Below are positions 1 to 13,454 of a stretch of DNA of 64,000 nucleotides, piece by piece (position 1 is the stretch's first letter; the number at the start of each line of letters is the position of its first letter). A program made the translations under genes and the position numbers. The notes beneath the pieces are model-generated. The model did not search any database and had not been told where the DNA came from. It was given only the letters and a program-made list of their open reading frames with translations. The stretch comes from Miscanthus floridulus. Lineage: Eukaryota; Streptophyta; Magnoliopsida; Poales; Poaceae. The stretch covers positions 103,961,158 through 104,025,157 of the forward strand of contig NC_089587.1 in assembly GCF_019320115.1 (NCBI RefSeq), given 5' to 3'.

Positions 1-102
1 TGCACATGTTGCTACTGATGCCAATGATGATCACTACCACTTGTTCACTGACATTCTACTTGTGAAAACTGAGGCAGCCTGTTCGGGTTGTGCAGATTTG
101 AG

Positions 103-255
103 ATGAGTCATCCCTGCTATGTTGTGTTCGATGGCTATGAGCCAGGAGTTTACTACAACTGACCTAACTGCCATAGACAAGTTCATAGGTTTTGTGGTGC
201 TTATTATAAAAATACAACTCCTATGAAGAAGGAATTGCTGCCTTCAAGTAAATAA
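103..255 (+). pseudogene. viroplasmin-like (Cauli_VI type) domain fragment, broken
   Basis: From an ATG at 103 the reading frame gives a short stretch resembling the small RNase H1-associated viroplasmin-like domain found in many plant proteins: a YVVF start, a G-x-x-PGVYY turn, then a CHRQVHRF segment and an AYYK motif. The frame is interrupted by a TGA at about 160 and shifts before the NSYEEGIAAF-like end near 250. It is a relic of a plant gene or transposon ORF. No further RNase H domain follows. The assignment rests on motif memory only. Confidence 0.5.
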
Positions 256-672
256 CCAACTCAAATCTAGCCTTAGCTCATGATGATGACTTCTATCTTC
301 AAAACCCAATAGCTGCTCCACCCTCTTCGTGCTTCAAAACTGTTGTAATTGTAGTCCTCTTAATCTTTGTCTATCTCCTATGGAAGAAGCTCTGAGCTCG
401 TGTACTGATTGTAAGTGTGATGGTTGGACTTGATTTAGCTAGAATTGTAATGGTTTAGCTCCATTAACTGCTACTCTAGTTTGAGTTATATATATCTATG
501 TGGTATTACTCTAAATTTAGATGAGGTCGTACTATAAAAATTGTTAATGGTTGTTAAAGTTGCACTTTGGTATGAGTTGTGGACTTCACTGATGGATCTT
601 TGTTGGATTATTTTCCTCCACAGTGATCTCATTACTAAGCAAGCTCTCATCCTACTACATGCACATGATGAA
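256..672. other. non-coding spacer
   Basis: I see no supported gene here. The short antisense ORF across 486-872 is the shadow of the F-box remnant that follows. Confidence 0.5.
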
Positions 673-1770
673 ATGGAGGAGGCCCCCAACAAGAGGAACG
701 CACTGGCCAGCCTCATGGACGATGTCTTTGTCAAGATCCTCTGCCGCCTCCCCCCCGCTCCTTGTTCTGCTGCAAATGTGTCTGTCGCTCCTAGAGACAC
801 CTCATATAGGACAACCATAAGTTGATGCCCTAGACTATGGCCGGCTTCTTCTACAATGGAATCTACGGCCAAAGAAACTTCACCAGCATCACCGGTGTTT
901 ACCCCTCCTTGTCTTTCTTGTTCTTCACCATGAATAATGTAGCTGTCTCAGATTGCTGCAATGGCTTCATCCTATGCTAGTGCCTTGGGGCTGATGGATA
1001 CCGCTATGTCGTCTGTAATCCAGCAACCCAGGAGTTGAAGGTACTGCCACCTAGAATCCATTGGGGGTTTGATTCAACAGCCTCCTCGCACTTCCATGTG
1101 TTTGAATATATGGAGGAGGATGGTCAGTGCGTGGGTGTGGACATCTACTCATTTAAAACTATAGTATGGATCTTTAAGGAATCTAAATCGGGCGAGTAGA
1201 TTGAGTGGACATTGTCAAAATCAGCAACTGTTTTTTCTTAATGGTTGTCTGCACTATATTGAGTTCTACGATGGTTACCGTCGTATACTTGCTGTGGATA
1301 TGGAGGGAAAGGTATGGAGGAAAATTTCTAACTGGCAGCATGGTTTTTTCACAGCTCCATCCATCAAGCTCAGGGTCACTTATGTCAATGTACTATTGGT
1401 GGTCATAATATGTCCAAGCTTCAATCTAGATCCTTGAAGGGACTATAGTACTAATAATAAATGGACATTGAAGCATACTATCAGCCCTGCGTAAGTTGTT
1501 TGGAAAGACTAAGAAACAAATGGGTTACTTTGATTTGAGTCATGCTATACAGCGGTTATAGTTCACCCAGAATGGAATTTGGTTTTCTTTGTTGGGGTTG
1601 GGGTGGAAAGAGCCGTCATTGCATGTAACATGGACATCAAAAAAGTTTGTGTCATCCCTACACATTACATTCCATATGGTAGACATGACATCCTACTAGA
1701 AATCATCGGCATACCTTATTATCTTCCCTATGTTCCCTTGTTCTCGGAGTTGGAGTCATTAGCAAAGTAG
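673..1770 (+). pseudogene. F-box protein pseudogene (F-box plus F-box-associated region)
   Basis: The ATG at 673 opens a typical F-box: LASLMDDVFVKILCRLP. The frame is then lost in a run of seven C at about 750, and the rest of the F-box (FCCKCVCRS, then a TAG where Trp is expected, then RHLI) lies in another frame. Downstream pieces match the substrate-binding half of grass F-box proteins: a YRYVVCNPATQELKVLPP block near 1000, an FHVFEYMEEDG block near 1095, a GCLHYIEFYDG block near 1230, and a PYVPLFSELESLA tail ending at 1770. Further in-frame stops lie near 978 and 1198. In life such a protein would be the substrate receptor of an SCF ubiquitin ligase; this copy cannot make it. Its 3' flank recurs at 16660 and 20090. 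Confidence 0.8.
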
Positions 1771-2200
1771 TAAATAAAGCTGCATTTGATGTATCTCTGT
1801 GTCATGACATGTTTAAATAGATCAATATTGTTTGATTGTCTATGGACATGTTAATTTCCTCTTGGATGGATGTTGTCATTAGTTTGCAGCAACTTTAACT
1901 TATTTGTAATGTAAGCTAAGGTCTATGCAGTGTGTTAGACGCATTTCAACACCAATGGCTTTTGCGTGTGCAGTAACATTTCAACACCAATGGCTCCTCT
2001 TTGTTCCAAAAAAACACCAATGGCTCCTCTATAGTAGTGATATATTAACCGCCATGATCTCTTTCGCAACTCCTCTTGTTTTCCTTCCTTCCCTGAGCCC
2101 TTCCATTCCCACTGCAGATCTAAAATCACTAGGAACATGTGGTTGCCTTCTCCAAACCTACTTCACTGTTAGCCACCGCCATGGTGAAGGCAAGCCTTCT

Positions 2201-2682
2201 ATGAAGCGCGCACAGAAGGAGGATGACGCCATGCCCGTGGTGAAGGAGGATGACACCATGCCCGTGGTGAATCAAGATGAAGCTCCGGTGGATCCCTTTG
2301 GAGATAGAGATGATTGGGCCATTGGCATCATGAGTAAGGCTTTCTTGAAGATCAGGCATGTGCTATAGAACACCGGGGTAGGTACCCTCAACCGCCTTGG
2401 GAGGAAAAGGTGAGCAATTACGTCTTCATTTTTCATCAACTCGTTGATGTCCTAGAAGAACTACCAACCTACATGAACAAGAATCATGCAGACAACGCAG
2501 AGTACATCCTCGCCTGCTATTGGAGCCAGATAGATGGCTTCGACACTAGCATCATGATGTAGGGAATTAGCACCACCCACAACATCAAGAAGCACTAGCG
2601 CAACCTGGTCCGTGCCGATGCTGAGCAGGTGGCTAACTGCATCACCGCTAATGAGGAAAAGGGCCTCATGGCTATAGATGAG
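2201..2682 (+). pseudogene. unknown gene, 5' part, interrupted by a gypsy element
   Basis: From an ATG at 2201 a hydrophilic, acidic N-terminus can be read (MKRAQKEDDAMPVV, with a KEDD-x-MPVV unit repeated). That frame stops at 2366. A second frame from about 2410 reads NYVFIFHQLVDVLEELP and continues, with stops near 2560 and 2598, to EKGLMAIDE, which ends exactly at the first base of an LTR at 2683. The reading resumes in frame after the element at 10787. I do not recognise the family. The leader at 2048-2150 recurs at about 21760-21890, so this was one member of a local family. Confidence 0.5.
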
Positions 2683-4122
2683 TGTTGACGGTTGTTAACA
2701 CCAAGTATAAACCATCAACATATCCTGCATATGTACTTAATTTCATCACCAAACATAGGTATAGGGGTTTAAACTAATGAAATCCATGAGCTTTGGTAAA
2801 TATTTGTATGCAGGAGGATTTATCCAGAAAACAGCTCCTGGGACCACTGTCATACACTCCAAACAAGCAAACCGATGACAACAAGTGATTTAACCTGCGA
2901 AAATTGCGAAAGACAACTCTAGAAGGTTCCAAAAGACACCACGCCGAAGCTTGGGCCAAACAACCCCAAAAGTGGGTTGGCCGGCCTAGCCCATAGGCCG
3001 GCTGGCCTAGCACAGAGCCCGCTCGCCCTCCGCCACTTCATACTCCTTCTAATCATCTACACCATTGATTTTAAGGTGGTTTTAGGTCGGTTTGTCCAAT
3101 GATAGTCGAGGGAGTTGATGCGGATCGATGATGTGTCGATTCCTTGCCCCCTACTCCACCTCGATTCATTGCCCTCACCTTGGCCTATATATAGCAGCCC
3201 CTACCCCCCTCCCTAGAGCCATTTTGAAAACCCTAATTCATATCTCTCATTCAGATCAAGACACACCAAGAGGATTAGATCTAGAGCTCTCCAATGTAGT
3301 AGATTAGTAGCTCGGGAGTTAGGGTTGAGTTGGGCTCATGCTCAAGTTTTGGATCTAGTCTTGGAGGCTCGACAGAGCCTTGTATCTTCACTTCTACATC
3401 TTGTAAGACTTATTATTAACTTATCATATTCTTATCTACATGGTTATGTTTACTTTGAATATATATCTTGCCTAGTTAAAGGTTATCAATACTTTTGTGT
3501 GTGGGTTCATAGAGTGCTTAGCTTGCTAGTTTACCAGTTAGGCTAAGTAGCCGAGTCTCGTGTAAGCATGGTGCTTATACGATGCTCTACCTGTGAGTGC
3601 ACCCTATTCTCTGGTTGGTTGGTAGCAGCGGGAGGTGACAGCCCCGTCTATCCTTTGTAGTCCACTTTGAATTGAGCAGGTTCTTAAATTGTAGGTCCGT
3701 AGTCACGTCAGTAGAGTTATCTATTATGGGTGCTCTACCATCTAAGTGGTGTCCCGAAGTACACAAGAGTAGAGTTAGTCTTAGCTATAGTCGGGTATAT
3801 ATATACTTTGATCCTGTAATAAGAATATCATCAGAATCTACCTCACCTGTTGTTCTCCCGAGTTGACTAGTTTACATTATCTTTATAGATCTATCCCCTG
3901 AGTGTCATTATGCTTAATTCCTATCTATATATTTACCCTCTATTTAAGCTATGCTGGTATGTTGATAGATATTCCTCTATTAGTCAATAAGTCTTACTCC
4001 ATTATTTTCCTGTGGTAAAATATAAATAACGATACCTGAAATACTCCCAGTAAAATGCTACAATGGTATTCTGTGCGCTTGCGGAATCCTTCATATTTTT
4101 TTTGTGTTAATAAATACCAACA
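2683..4122 (+). repeat. 5' LTR of the gypsy element (1440 bp)
   Basis: It begins TGTTGACGGTTGTTAACACC and ends AATACCAACA. Its length is almost identical to the orphan LTR at 13455-14889 (1435 bp), and it is alignable end to end with the 3' LTR apart from one block missing there. Confidence 0.85.
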
Positions 4123-7100
4123 AGCATTTTTGGCAGCGTTGCTGTGGAAACAATTGGCGTAAAGATTTAGATCATTAGCATACAGCTAGCTTTAGTAGGA
4201 TTACCCCTGTTCTGTTAAATTGTGGAATAAAACAAGACAGTAGACGCCGTTTCGACCTTCCAGCAAGCTTCCACAAGAAAAGAAGAAACATTGAAGAACC
4301 CCAGGGTGCCTGAACATTCAAGATCCATCAACATTGGAACTGTACCATCTCATAGGTTTGCATATATATATAACCATGTGTAGATTGGAGAAAAGGTCGA
4401 CATCACAAGAATTCAAATCACATGTCAAGTGACGAATACAGACGCTGCACTAGTCACAAATTCCATCATGTGAGTCATGGTAAGTATGATAAAAAGATGA
4501 GATAGTCTTGCTCATGGACTTTAAACTTTATGAGTAGTTATCTTTTAATTTTTGCATACCACTGCATGTTTACTTTAAATAATTCATGCATCCACTCCAT
4601 TTAGTTTGAATTCTCTCATATCAAATTCACAGCATATTTAGTTACCTGTATATATCCACTTGCATCCTTTGTCTTAAAAAAAGAAATCACTCACCATGAT
4701 CATGCTCTTTCATCTCTATTTGAATAAATCTCTATAATGCTTTCATGTTATGTTTGTCTGCGATAGTATGCTTTAGTTTGGGAGTGCTGATCTCACTTGC
4801 AAAGTGTTTTTAAATTAAGCATGGTGCTTAGGTTAAAATGCCTTCCTTAATCAAAATTAGACATGGAGTCTAGTTTGGTTATTCAGCTAAAAGTTGCTTG
4901 TGTAGACACTGGATAGTTTGCTGGACTAACCCCTATAGATTACTCTCAAACTCAATTTGGGAAAGTCCTGAGATAAATTCACATCAAAGATGAATCAAGG
5001 CATGCGATGAACTCCAACAACTCTACGCAAAAGAAGACACAACTCATTCTTCATGGAAGGAAGAACTATGAGTATCAAGGTTTATTCACTTATCTTTTGG
5101 TGCAAGTTATCTTTGCCTTGAACCATGCTAGAATGCAGCAAACACATAAAATTTGCTAATAAACAAAATCTATGCTAAAGTAATCCTAAAACCATCCTTT
5201 CATTAGCATAGAGGAAAATTACAAAAGTTATGGACAACAACCCCATGTTTCAAATTCATTGTATTCCCTCTGGGTATGTGTCCATTCACATTTTGCAGGA
5301 AAGAAGCAATGCCTGTTCATGGTTTGGTATGAACCTACAAATCCAAAAATCACCACTACAGTTGTGGAAGTGGATAGACAAATCAACAGGTTGTGAGCAA
5401 TGCTGAAGACATCTTAGCATTAAACCTTCCCAAGACTCAAGCTAAGATGCTGATGAGAAGTAGGATACAACCCACCTCGTATTAGTCAGAATATGCCTAC
5501 TTTCATCACCTTCGAAAAGACCAACTCGCACATCGATAGCAAGGACTAGGATGACAAGAGCCACTACATCCTGGCGTACATTCTCGTGCCAACAGACGTT
5601 AGTAATCAATGGAGGTCTATCAATAGTGTCTCATGAAATCATGGGCACAAGATGACATCCCTAAGCCACTGGAGATGGAGTTTTCATGCAAATACCAATG
5701 AGATTCCTTCTTTGACCATCAAAGACGGCTGGCGTATCGTTAACAAACAAAGAAGACCAACTCTCCGCCATGCCATTAGATAATCAAGGAGGAACTTGAG
5801 TTGCATCTCCAATAAACCCCAATTCATCAACCAAGAATCAACAAAAATCAAGAAAGGTTAATGGAAGAAGAGCATGCAATTGTCCGTATCCTCATCTCCA
5901 GGATCGAGGCTTAATACAAGGAAAGGTCTTGCTTAACGGACTATGAGCTCTCGTCAACAGGTAAATTGGATAAGCCTCCTTCAGGTATGTTTGTCACTAA
6001 CCATTTCAATAAAAAGAAGGAAAACACAATATCCAACCAAGCATTATGCAACATAAAATCACATTCACAGGAGAATTCTATCATCCAAACTTGATTCTGC
6101 ATTTTGTAAAATTCAAGTATGGGGGATGGAATTCTTCAAAACATCTCATGTCATGTTGCTAGTTTTTCTTAGTCATCCCTACCTTTATGATGAGCTCAAC
6201 TTGCTAAATCACTAACAAGTAAAAATTTAAATAATCATGCTCCTTTGGGTCACCATATATAATCTTGTTTCTACTTGAATGAATCTCTTTAGTCTTTTAA
6301 GCTTCCTTGTTCTGTTACAAGTATGCTTCGGAATATTATTTAGACATGATTATTGAATCAAAACATACTTGTATAGAATTTGGTTGTATATATGGACTAA
6401 CCCTTGTAGGAAAGTATGCAAATTTTGGTGAGAATGGTAGGAGATCATTCGTAGAAATAGATCAAGGTTTGAGGTATTCTTCAAAACAATTTTACACATC
6501 TTTGCCTTAACCTTGTTGAAAATTTGAAGTAGTGGTGAAGAATCAAGGTACATTATTTAAAACATGGGATAAAGATTCTATGCTAATTAAAATATTAAAA
6601 CTAACTCTGTTATAGCATAGAGGATGACCTTCAGCTCTATGACAACACTATCCTTGCTTTGAAACATTTGTATATTCCTTCGGGTATGTGTTGTCTACTA
6701 ATCTTTTGCAGAGAAGAAATAATAAAAGGAGCAGAAGGTCCAAACAAAGTGCCGAGATCCACAAAAGAAAGGACAAAAGGATAGCATGACAAAAGAATGA
6801 GAAAGGAGTGTGACATAGGAGACAAGATGCTCATGAACAGCTCAAGCAAGGAAAGCTTCATGCATGAAGAAAAGACCACCACAGTCATCTACCTTCGTCA
6901 CATGGTGTCATCACGCTCCAATGATGAGGTAACATCTTAATGTAAGTGGTCATTATTTAAAAAGCTTTCCTTCGACCTTGCTATTCATACAAATAAAGAA
7001 ACAAACATGTTTGAGTTATAATTTTGCTTGATCTAACCTGATTAACTCAACATATTTTGTTCCTTAAGTTTGTTCATAGTACCACTTTCTTGATCTTATA

Positions 7101-9568
7101 GTCTTAACCAAATGAGCTAAAATTTTGCATATCTTATCTTTGGAAGATGATAGTCATAATCATGTAAAGTTTGATACATTTTGTAAAGATAGATAGTCCT
7201 TCCATAGGTTAAGTAACTCCACTCTTTTTGGCAAATGTATTCAAATGCCACATTAATACTCATCCTTCTGATCTTATCACCCATGTTATAAGAATGAATG
7301 CACATAAGATCAACCGTAACATGATTCGATGTGCCTAAGGTTAGAGAAGAATAAATAAGTTTTGGTTTTGTTGGTGTTTTTCCACCAACAGAGCCCATGC
7401 ACTAATCTCTACCCTGTCTTTATGAGCAGAACACACTTTGAGCAAGTGTGGGGGAGTCGATCCCCCAAATTCTACAAGTGAAAGTTCTGAACCGACAATA
7501 ACGATGCACACAAGATGTCACCAATTTCTACTACTGATGGTTGATTTTGAAATGTTGAATAAGGAGGAGGAACAAGTCAAGAAAGGATGAACCTATCAAG
7601 CCTAGATCAAACTCAAAACTAGAGCGGGTTTGGCCAAATAAGGAGGCACCACCAGTGGAAGCGCCACTACTGGAGGCACCACCTCAAGAATCCTCATCTT
7701 CAAGAACGAGCTGAGGGTATCATATGACTCTTAGGAGGCCTTCCACCGCTTTGACAATAGACTCGCAACCATTGAATAGACAAATGATGCCATACAAGAT
7801 ATGTTACACAATCATACACAATGGCATGTAAGCATGGGACATGAGATGGCCAGCCTCCAGCAACAGCAACAATAGCAAAATCAAAATTGGAAGGCTCTAT
7901 TCCAGCACCTCCACATCTAGCCACCTCGTTGAGCAACCACGACAATAACCAGCTTGGGGGAGAAGGCATGCCCCGTGTATCTAGATAAGTATCTCTTTTC
8001 CTTTTATTATTCTTAGTTTGCTTTATATATATATTAGAAAAAATGATGAACTAAAAAAGAAATAAAAAGTTATCTTTGTAGAAATATATATAGTTATAAT
8101 GTGTGATCTAAAAAATGAAAACAAAATAAAAAGAGTGTGTCTAGTTTGCTTTAATTTCTTTTAAGAGCTAAATAATTAATAAGGGACTCTAAAAATAATC
8201 TTTTAAATGGAAATAATGAATAGTTGCTCTATTGTAATTTGTTTCAAGTACCTTGTTTTCAGCCTTGAATTCTCCCAAGTTTTGGATAAAACTGTTTTGA
8301 TATAAGGATTTACTCTGAACTTGAAACTCATGGGTAGCATATGCTTGATTTAAGTCTAGGTAATTGATGGATATGATATGAGAATGTTTGAGTTGTTGTT
8401 TCTCTTGTTACAAGTGATACTAAAGTTCTGGAGATTTATCTTTTGAAAAACATAAAAATGCTACATGATGAGTTCATGTATGATAAAGCTTGAATTTCTA
8501 CCAGAGCCATACATGTTATTTAGGCTAGGAAAACTTCTACATATATGTTGCTTGCTTTTGCAGTGAGTTTTGTCAAGCTTTGTTGATCCTTATGAGAGGT
8601 TTGTCATGCTCTTAAAATCAAGATCACGTACACACCACCCAAATATGCACTACTCCTACTCAGGGGGTAGGCACAAAAACATGCCATCCATCTAGATCTA
8701 CTTAAAAATGTTCTACTCCTACACTGGGGGTGAACACAAAAACATGCTTGTTAGGTTTTCCATCCACCAAATAAATGCTCCAAGTTCTTGTTGATATCTC
8801 TCTCAAAGTTTTGTTGCAGAAAAGAGGCATGAGGCTATGCAAAAGTTATCCATAAAAAAAGAGAAAAAATGGACAAGTGTTCGAGATATCTAAAACAATG
8901 GGTACTTAGATGCCCGCCTAAAAAAAGAGATGAATAAGATAGCCCCTGTTCTCTTGCAAAATTGTTTCCAAGTTTCAAAAGAGAGATAAGTTTTCAAGGT
9001 GCAAAGTAGAATTAGGTTAGCCACCATATACATCCACACACATGTATATCTTGATTTGATTGTATGACTCAACTCTCTTTGGATCCATTGTTTGACTTTA
9101 CAATATATGCATTGCAAGTATGCTCTAGCTTTCTCCCTACCTATGAACTCCACATAAGCTTTAGTGGTAGGAAGATAAAAGACATAACATCTTTATTATC
9201 TTGGTGAGGATCCACAAATACCACATATATTGAGAGACTTGAGAGTGTCATACAATGGAATCTCTAAGTTTTATTTTAAAAATTAATAAAAACTCCAGAA
9301 CAATGGTAGAACAAAAACTTGAGACATAGTGCTTGACACGATCATTCTATCTTTCAATTGCTCAAGACCCAAGTAAAGGCTAAGAATCCCCATGGTTGAA
9401 GGTAATATGGGTAAGTTTAAAAGTCAGATTAGTTTATTCTAATTAGGAGGAGAATTTTTGATTGAACACCTGTGTATTTTTGAGACGTGAAAACATTGTA
9501 GCAACTCCTAATCCATTACTGAGTTTGGCTTTACTCAGGGACTAGCACAGGTTAAGTGTGGGGGAGCT
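4123..9568 (+). mobile_element. internal region of the gypsy element, no intact ORF
   Basis: This is AT-rich DNA with only short open frames, the longest under 100 codons. Two purine tracts of the AAGTGTGGGGGAG type occur, one near 7440 and one adjacent to the 3' LTR at 9554-9566. I could not recognise gag, protease, RT, RNase H or integrase motifs, so this is either a non-autonomous derivative or too decayed to read by eye. Confidence 0.6.
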
Positions 9569-10781
9569 TGTTGACAGTCGTTAACACCAATTATAAACCA
9601 TCAACATATCCTGCATATGTACTTAATTCCATCACCAAACATAGGTATTGGGGTTTAAACTAATGAAATACACGAGCTTTGGTAAATATTTGTATGCAGG
9701 AGGATTTATCTAGAAAATAGCTCCTGGGACCACTGTCATACACTCCAAACAAGCAAACCTACGACAACAAGTTATTCAACCCGTGAAAACTACAAAAGAT
9801 TGCTCTAGAAGGTTCCAGAAGACACCACGCCGAAGCTTGGGCCAAACGGCCACGAAAGTGGGCCGGTCGGCCCTGCCCATAGGCCGGCCAGCCTACCACG
9901 AAGCTCTCATTCAGATCAAGACACACCAGGAGGATTAGATCTAGAGCTCTCTAATGTAGTAGATTAGTAGCTTGGGAGTGAGGGCCGAGTTGGGCTCATA
10001 CTCAAGTTCTAGATCTAGTCTTGGAGGCTCGACAAAGCCTTGTATCTTTACTTCTACATCTTTTTAAGACTTATTATCAATTTATTATATTCTTATCTAC
10101 ATGGCTATGTTTACTTTGAATATATATCTTGCCTAGTTAAATGTTATCAATACTTTTGTGTGCGGGTTCATAGAGCGCTTAGCTTGCTAGTTTATCGGTA
10201 AGGCTAAGTAGCCGAGTCTCATGTAAGCATGGTGCTTATACGATGCTATGCCTATGAGTGCATCCTATTCTCTGGTTGGGTGGTAGCAGTGGAAGGTGAC
10301 AACCCCGTCTATCCTTTGTAGTCCACTCTGAATTGAGCAGGTTCTTAAATTTTAGGACCGTAGTCACGTCAGTAGAGTTATCTATTATGGGTGCTCTACC
10401 GTCTAAGCGGCATCCTAAAGTGCACAAGAGTAGAGTTAGTCTTAGCTATAGTCGGGTATATATATACTTTGATCCTATAATAAGAATATCATCAGAATCT
10501 ACCTCACCTATTGTTCTCTCGAGTTGACTAGTTTACATTATCTTTATAGATCTATCCCCTGAGTGTCATTATGCTTAATTCCTATCTATATATTTACCCT
10601 CTACTTAAGCTATGCTGGTATGTTTATAGATATTCCTCTATTACTCAATAAGTCTTACTCCATTGTTTCCCTATAGAAAATATAAATAATGATACCTGGA
10701 ATACTCTTGGTAAAATGCTACAATGGTATTCTGTGCGCTTGTAGAATCCTTCATATTCTTTTTGCGTTAATAATACCAACA
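9569..10781 (+). repeat. 3' LTR of the gypsy element (1213 bp, internal deletion)
   Basis: It matches the 5' LTR but lacks roughly 225 bp. The missing block corresponds to about 3007-3247 of the 5' copy; the break in this copy is near 9900. Confidence 0.8.
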
Positions 10782-10852
10782 AGGAGGATGACGACGATGT
10801 TGATACCAACGACGAGGATGAGGATGAGGATAGTGATCTCGACGATGAGTAG
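10782..10852 (+). pseudogene. unknown gene, 3' part: acidic C-terminal tail
   Basis: Immediately after the gypsy 3' LTR, and after a 5-bp copy of the target site (AGGAG here, ATGAG on the left), the host reading frame resumes with a run of Asp and Glu and ends at TAG 10850-10852. Codon phase on the two sides agrees if one target copy is removed. The element therefore landed in an exon of the gene whose 5' part is at 2201-2682. The function is unknown; such acidic tails occur in many nuclear and ribosome-associated proteins. Confidence 0.6.
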
Positions 10853-12389
10853 AGGAGTAAATAAAGTTTGATTTGATTTATCTCACGTTGCATTTTATGT
10901 ATCTTCCTTATGTTGGGAGTACGGATGGAGTACATGTTGTTACTCTTTTCTTATGTTGTTACTCTTCCTTATGTATGTTCCTAGCATTTTATGTCAAACG
11001 CGTTCAAATGTATAGAGGTTTTGATTTGTGAAGTCTGATTTGCATGTCTGTGTTTACTTTTGTTGAACTTTGTATTATGGTGGGTTAAACTCTGTTGAGC
11101 ATGGTGTAGATCAGGTCCTTTGGTCAATTGGTAGCCAGTTTCTAGCCCCTGTTGGTTGGTTTTGCCTATAGGTTTCTTTCTAGTACTCTTTCTGATTTGT
11201 AGTATGGTAAACATGCATAATGGAATTCATCCAATCAAGTCTCGCGTCGATGTAATGCCTAACGGAGGAGCCACATAGCTATTCAAATTTTACAGCACAT
11301 GCAAGAAAGTCCGAGCAACATAAATCTGACCGAGCCGAACACATCTCATGTTATATTGTACATGGAAACCTATTTCATATGAATACATTCGTTGAACCCT
11401 AAAGGAAACAAATAAAATTGAAACTAGTTACATGTCTGGCCCATTCAAATTTGCACAACTTGGACTATCGGGCGAGCAAATGGTTTATAAGAAACATGTA
11501 AACATCATTTCATCGAATATACTAGAGAGACATGGTCAGGGGAAAAGTTGTGATCGTTTGTTGTAGAGTACACATCCATGGTATGGTAACTAGTTGCCAT
11601 CTGTAAGCATGATTTTGGTTAGTGTTAATCGATGGAAGGGCAAAGCCACTCATGACTACTACTACTACTGATACAAATGTTGTGACCGAGTGCACTCTGT
11701 ATGCAATAGTTTTCCTCATAGCTCTGTACTGTATAGTGTCCGATGAGATCAAATGTGCTGCTTTCGGACTTTCTTGCAAGTACAGTAAAATATGAGAATG
11801 AAGCGAATGCGGCAAGAAAGCTGTACACAAGAAGTGAATCGAGAAAAAGAGCTTTTGACCATCATAACACGCTTGAGACTTGAATGTCTGGTACGGTTGT
11901 GATAGGTCTTTTCTATACTTATTTCACTCCAATCCAAGCAGTCACAACAGTCGAGGGTAGACTAATTGCTACGACACTCTACTATCCTACGAGATCAAAT
12001 ACGCAGTGGCTAGACTTTCTCGTGTTCGCAGTAAAAGTCAACAGCTTTGGCTCCTCCGTTCTATATTAGATCGATGTGAGACTTGTTCAGATGAACTCCT
12101 CACTGCATGGTTCTTTCAAGTTCAACAAATTTTATCAAAGATACGAGTTGGCTTTAACAAAGATCAAAGGCACTCATGAATGTTTAGCAAATTAAGTTTC
12201 AGATCATAGACAACCAGAAAGAAATCTACAGTGAAAAGAAACCAGCTACAAAATGGCCAAATGACCTAAGCTACACCATGCTCAACAGAGTTTAACCCAC
12301 TTAATACAAAGTGCAGCAAAAGTTCACACAGACATGCATGCTAGGGCGTCCCACAGATCAAACCTAGTCATGACTACTAGTACTACTGG
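10853..12389. other. non-coding DNA with segments duplicated elsewhere in the window
   Basis: No gene is supported. About 11205-11330 recurs at about 20548-20690. About 11560-11620 recurs at about 22660-22720. The piece around 11640-11680 (CTCATGACTACTAC...) recurs several times to 25.2 kb. The short ORFs are not conserved between copies. Confidence 0.55.
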
Positions 12390-13060
12390 TACGTCCCATA
12401 GATCAAGGGTCGAGGCAGGCATGTAGGATGTCATCCATGTCCACCTTCACTATGACAGTGTTGGCGGTCGGCTTGAAACTCTCGACCAGATCAATGATGT
12501 CATCGTCCTTTGATTCTGACAGAAAACCCTGCTCCACGACCCAGACGTTAACCGCTGCGCCAATCTAAAGCTGAAAAGTAGCCAGCGCAGCGACAGCCCC
12601 CTGACGAATGGCTCTGGTCACCATGGCTTGAAGGTAGGCTAGCAGGGCTCAGAATGGCTCCTCTATGGCAAACATATTATCCACTGCTCGCATGGGGAAG
12701 CCCAAGTTAATGGCAGTTTGCACGCACAGGACGAGGGTCTCGACCCGCGTCCTCAGATCTACAAGAAGGTTCATCATGTTTTGGCCCTGCTCTATGTGGA
12801 TCTCCTAGTCAACTCACACCTTGGAGACCTTAGTCATGGAAAAATGAAGTACGTCGTGCATGGCTTTCACCTCAGCGCGCAACATCTTAGCATTCAGCCT
12901 AGTCGATGACAAATCTGCTTGGGCCTCACAGTAATCCTTCAATAATTGATGGTACTCTATGTTGTCTAAGGATTCACGCTCTTCTGACGACTCTCCGGCA
13001 CCACCAGGGGAAAGCCTCACGACTGGGGATGGTGCTGCCATGGAGGAAGCGTTGCACAAT
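12390..13060 (-). pseudogene. uncharacterised minus-strand gene family, copy A (decayed)
   Basis: Reading down from an ATG at 13041 gives MAAPSPVVRLSPGGAGES, then a charged, probably coiled-coil segment (EYHQLLKDYCEAQADLS), then stops at 12814 and 12805. A further readable block ends DDILHACLD near 12400. The same order of blocks is found in copy B at 17060-17600, including the sequence just upstream of the ATG, which looks like a splice acceptor. Because both copies keep the same block boundaries I believe this was a real gene, but I do not recognise it. Confidence 0.45.
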
Positions 13061-13454
13061 GCAAGCCAAGTTCAAGCCCATATAGGATAAGGGGGAGAGC
13101 GATCTGATTGAGAAGGCAATCGACTTTTACCGAACTGATCGGCGTAGCATGGCATGAAATCGTGGATGGCTGCCTCCATCGGGGGATGCCTCGCGGGGCC
13201 GCTTTCTGAGCGACACCGCGAACAAAGAACCAGGCTCTAGGGCCAACGAGGCTCAGGACGCCGTCACGCCCACGTGCTCCTGTTGAGATAGTAGGCAAAT
13301 TCCAAATACTAGTTAAATTAAACAGCATGAATACAAATAGTAGTGTGAGCATTGCTCGCATATTGTTGGTATTTATTAACATGTCACTTGTTTTAAGTAG
13401 TCACCCTATATTGTTTACATTCCTTAGCATCTTTTACTAAGTTGTCATCCCTAG

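Larger units (their letters stand above)
2683..10781 (+). mobile_element. Ty3/gypsy LTR retrotransposon, Athila/Tat-like, non-autonomous or decayed
   Basis: A pair of related LTRs (2683-4122 and 9569-10781), both starting TGTTGAC and ending ACCAACA, flank 5.4 kb of internal DNA. Next to the 5' LTR is TTTTTGGCAGCGTTGC, a decayed form of the TTGGCGCCGTTGCC primer site of Athila/Tat elements. Next to the 3' LTR is the purine tract AAGTGTGGGGGAG. The flanking 5-bp sites are ATGAG and AGGAG, matching at four of five positions. No gag-pol frame survives. The element disrupted an exon of the gene at 2201. Lineage is inferred from the PBS and PPT only. Confidence 0.8.
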
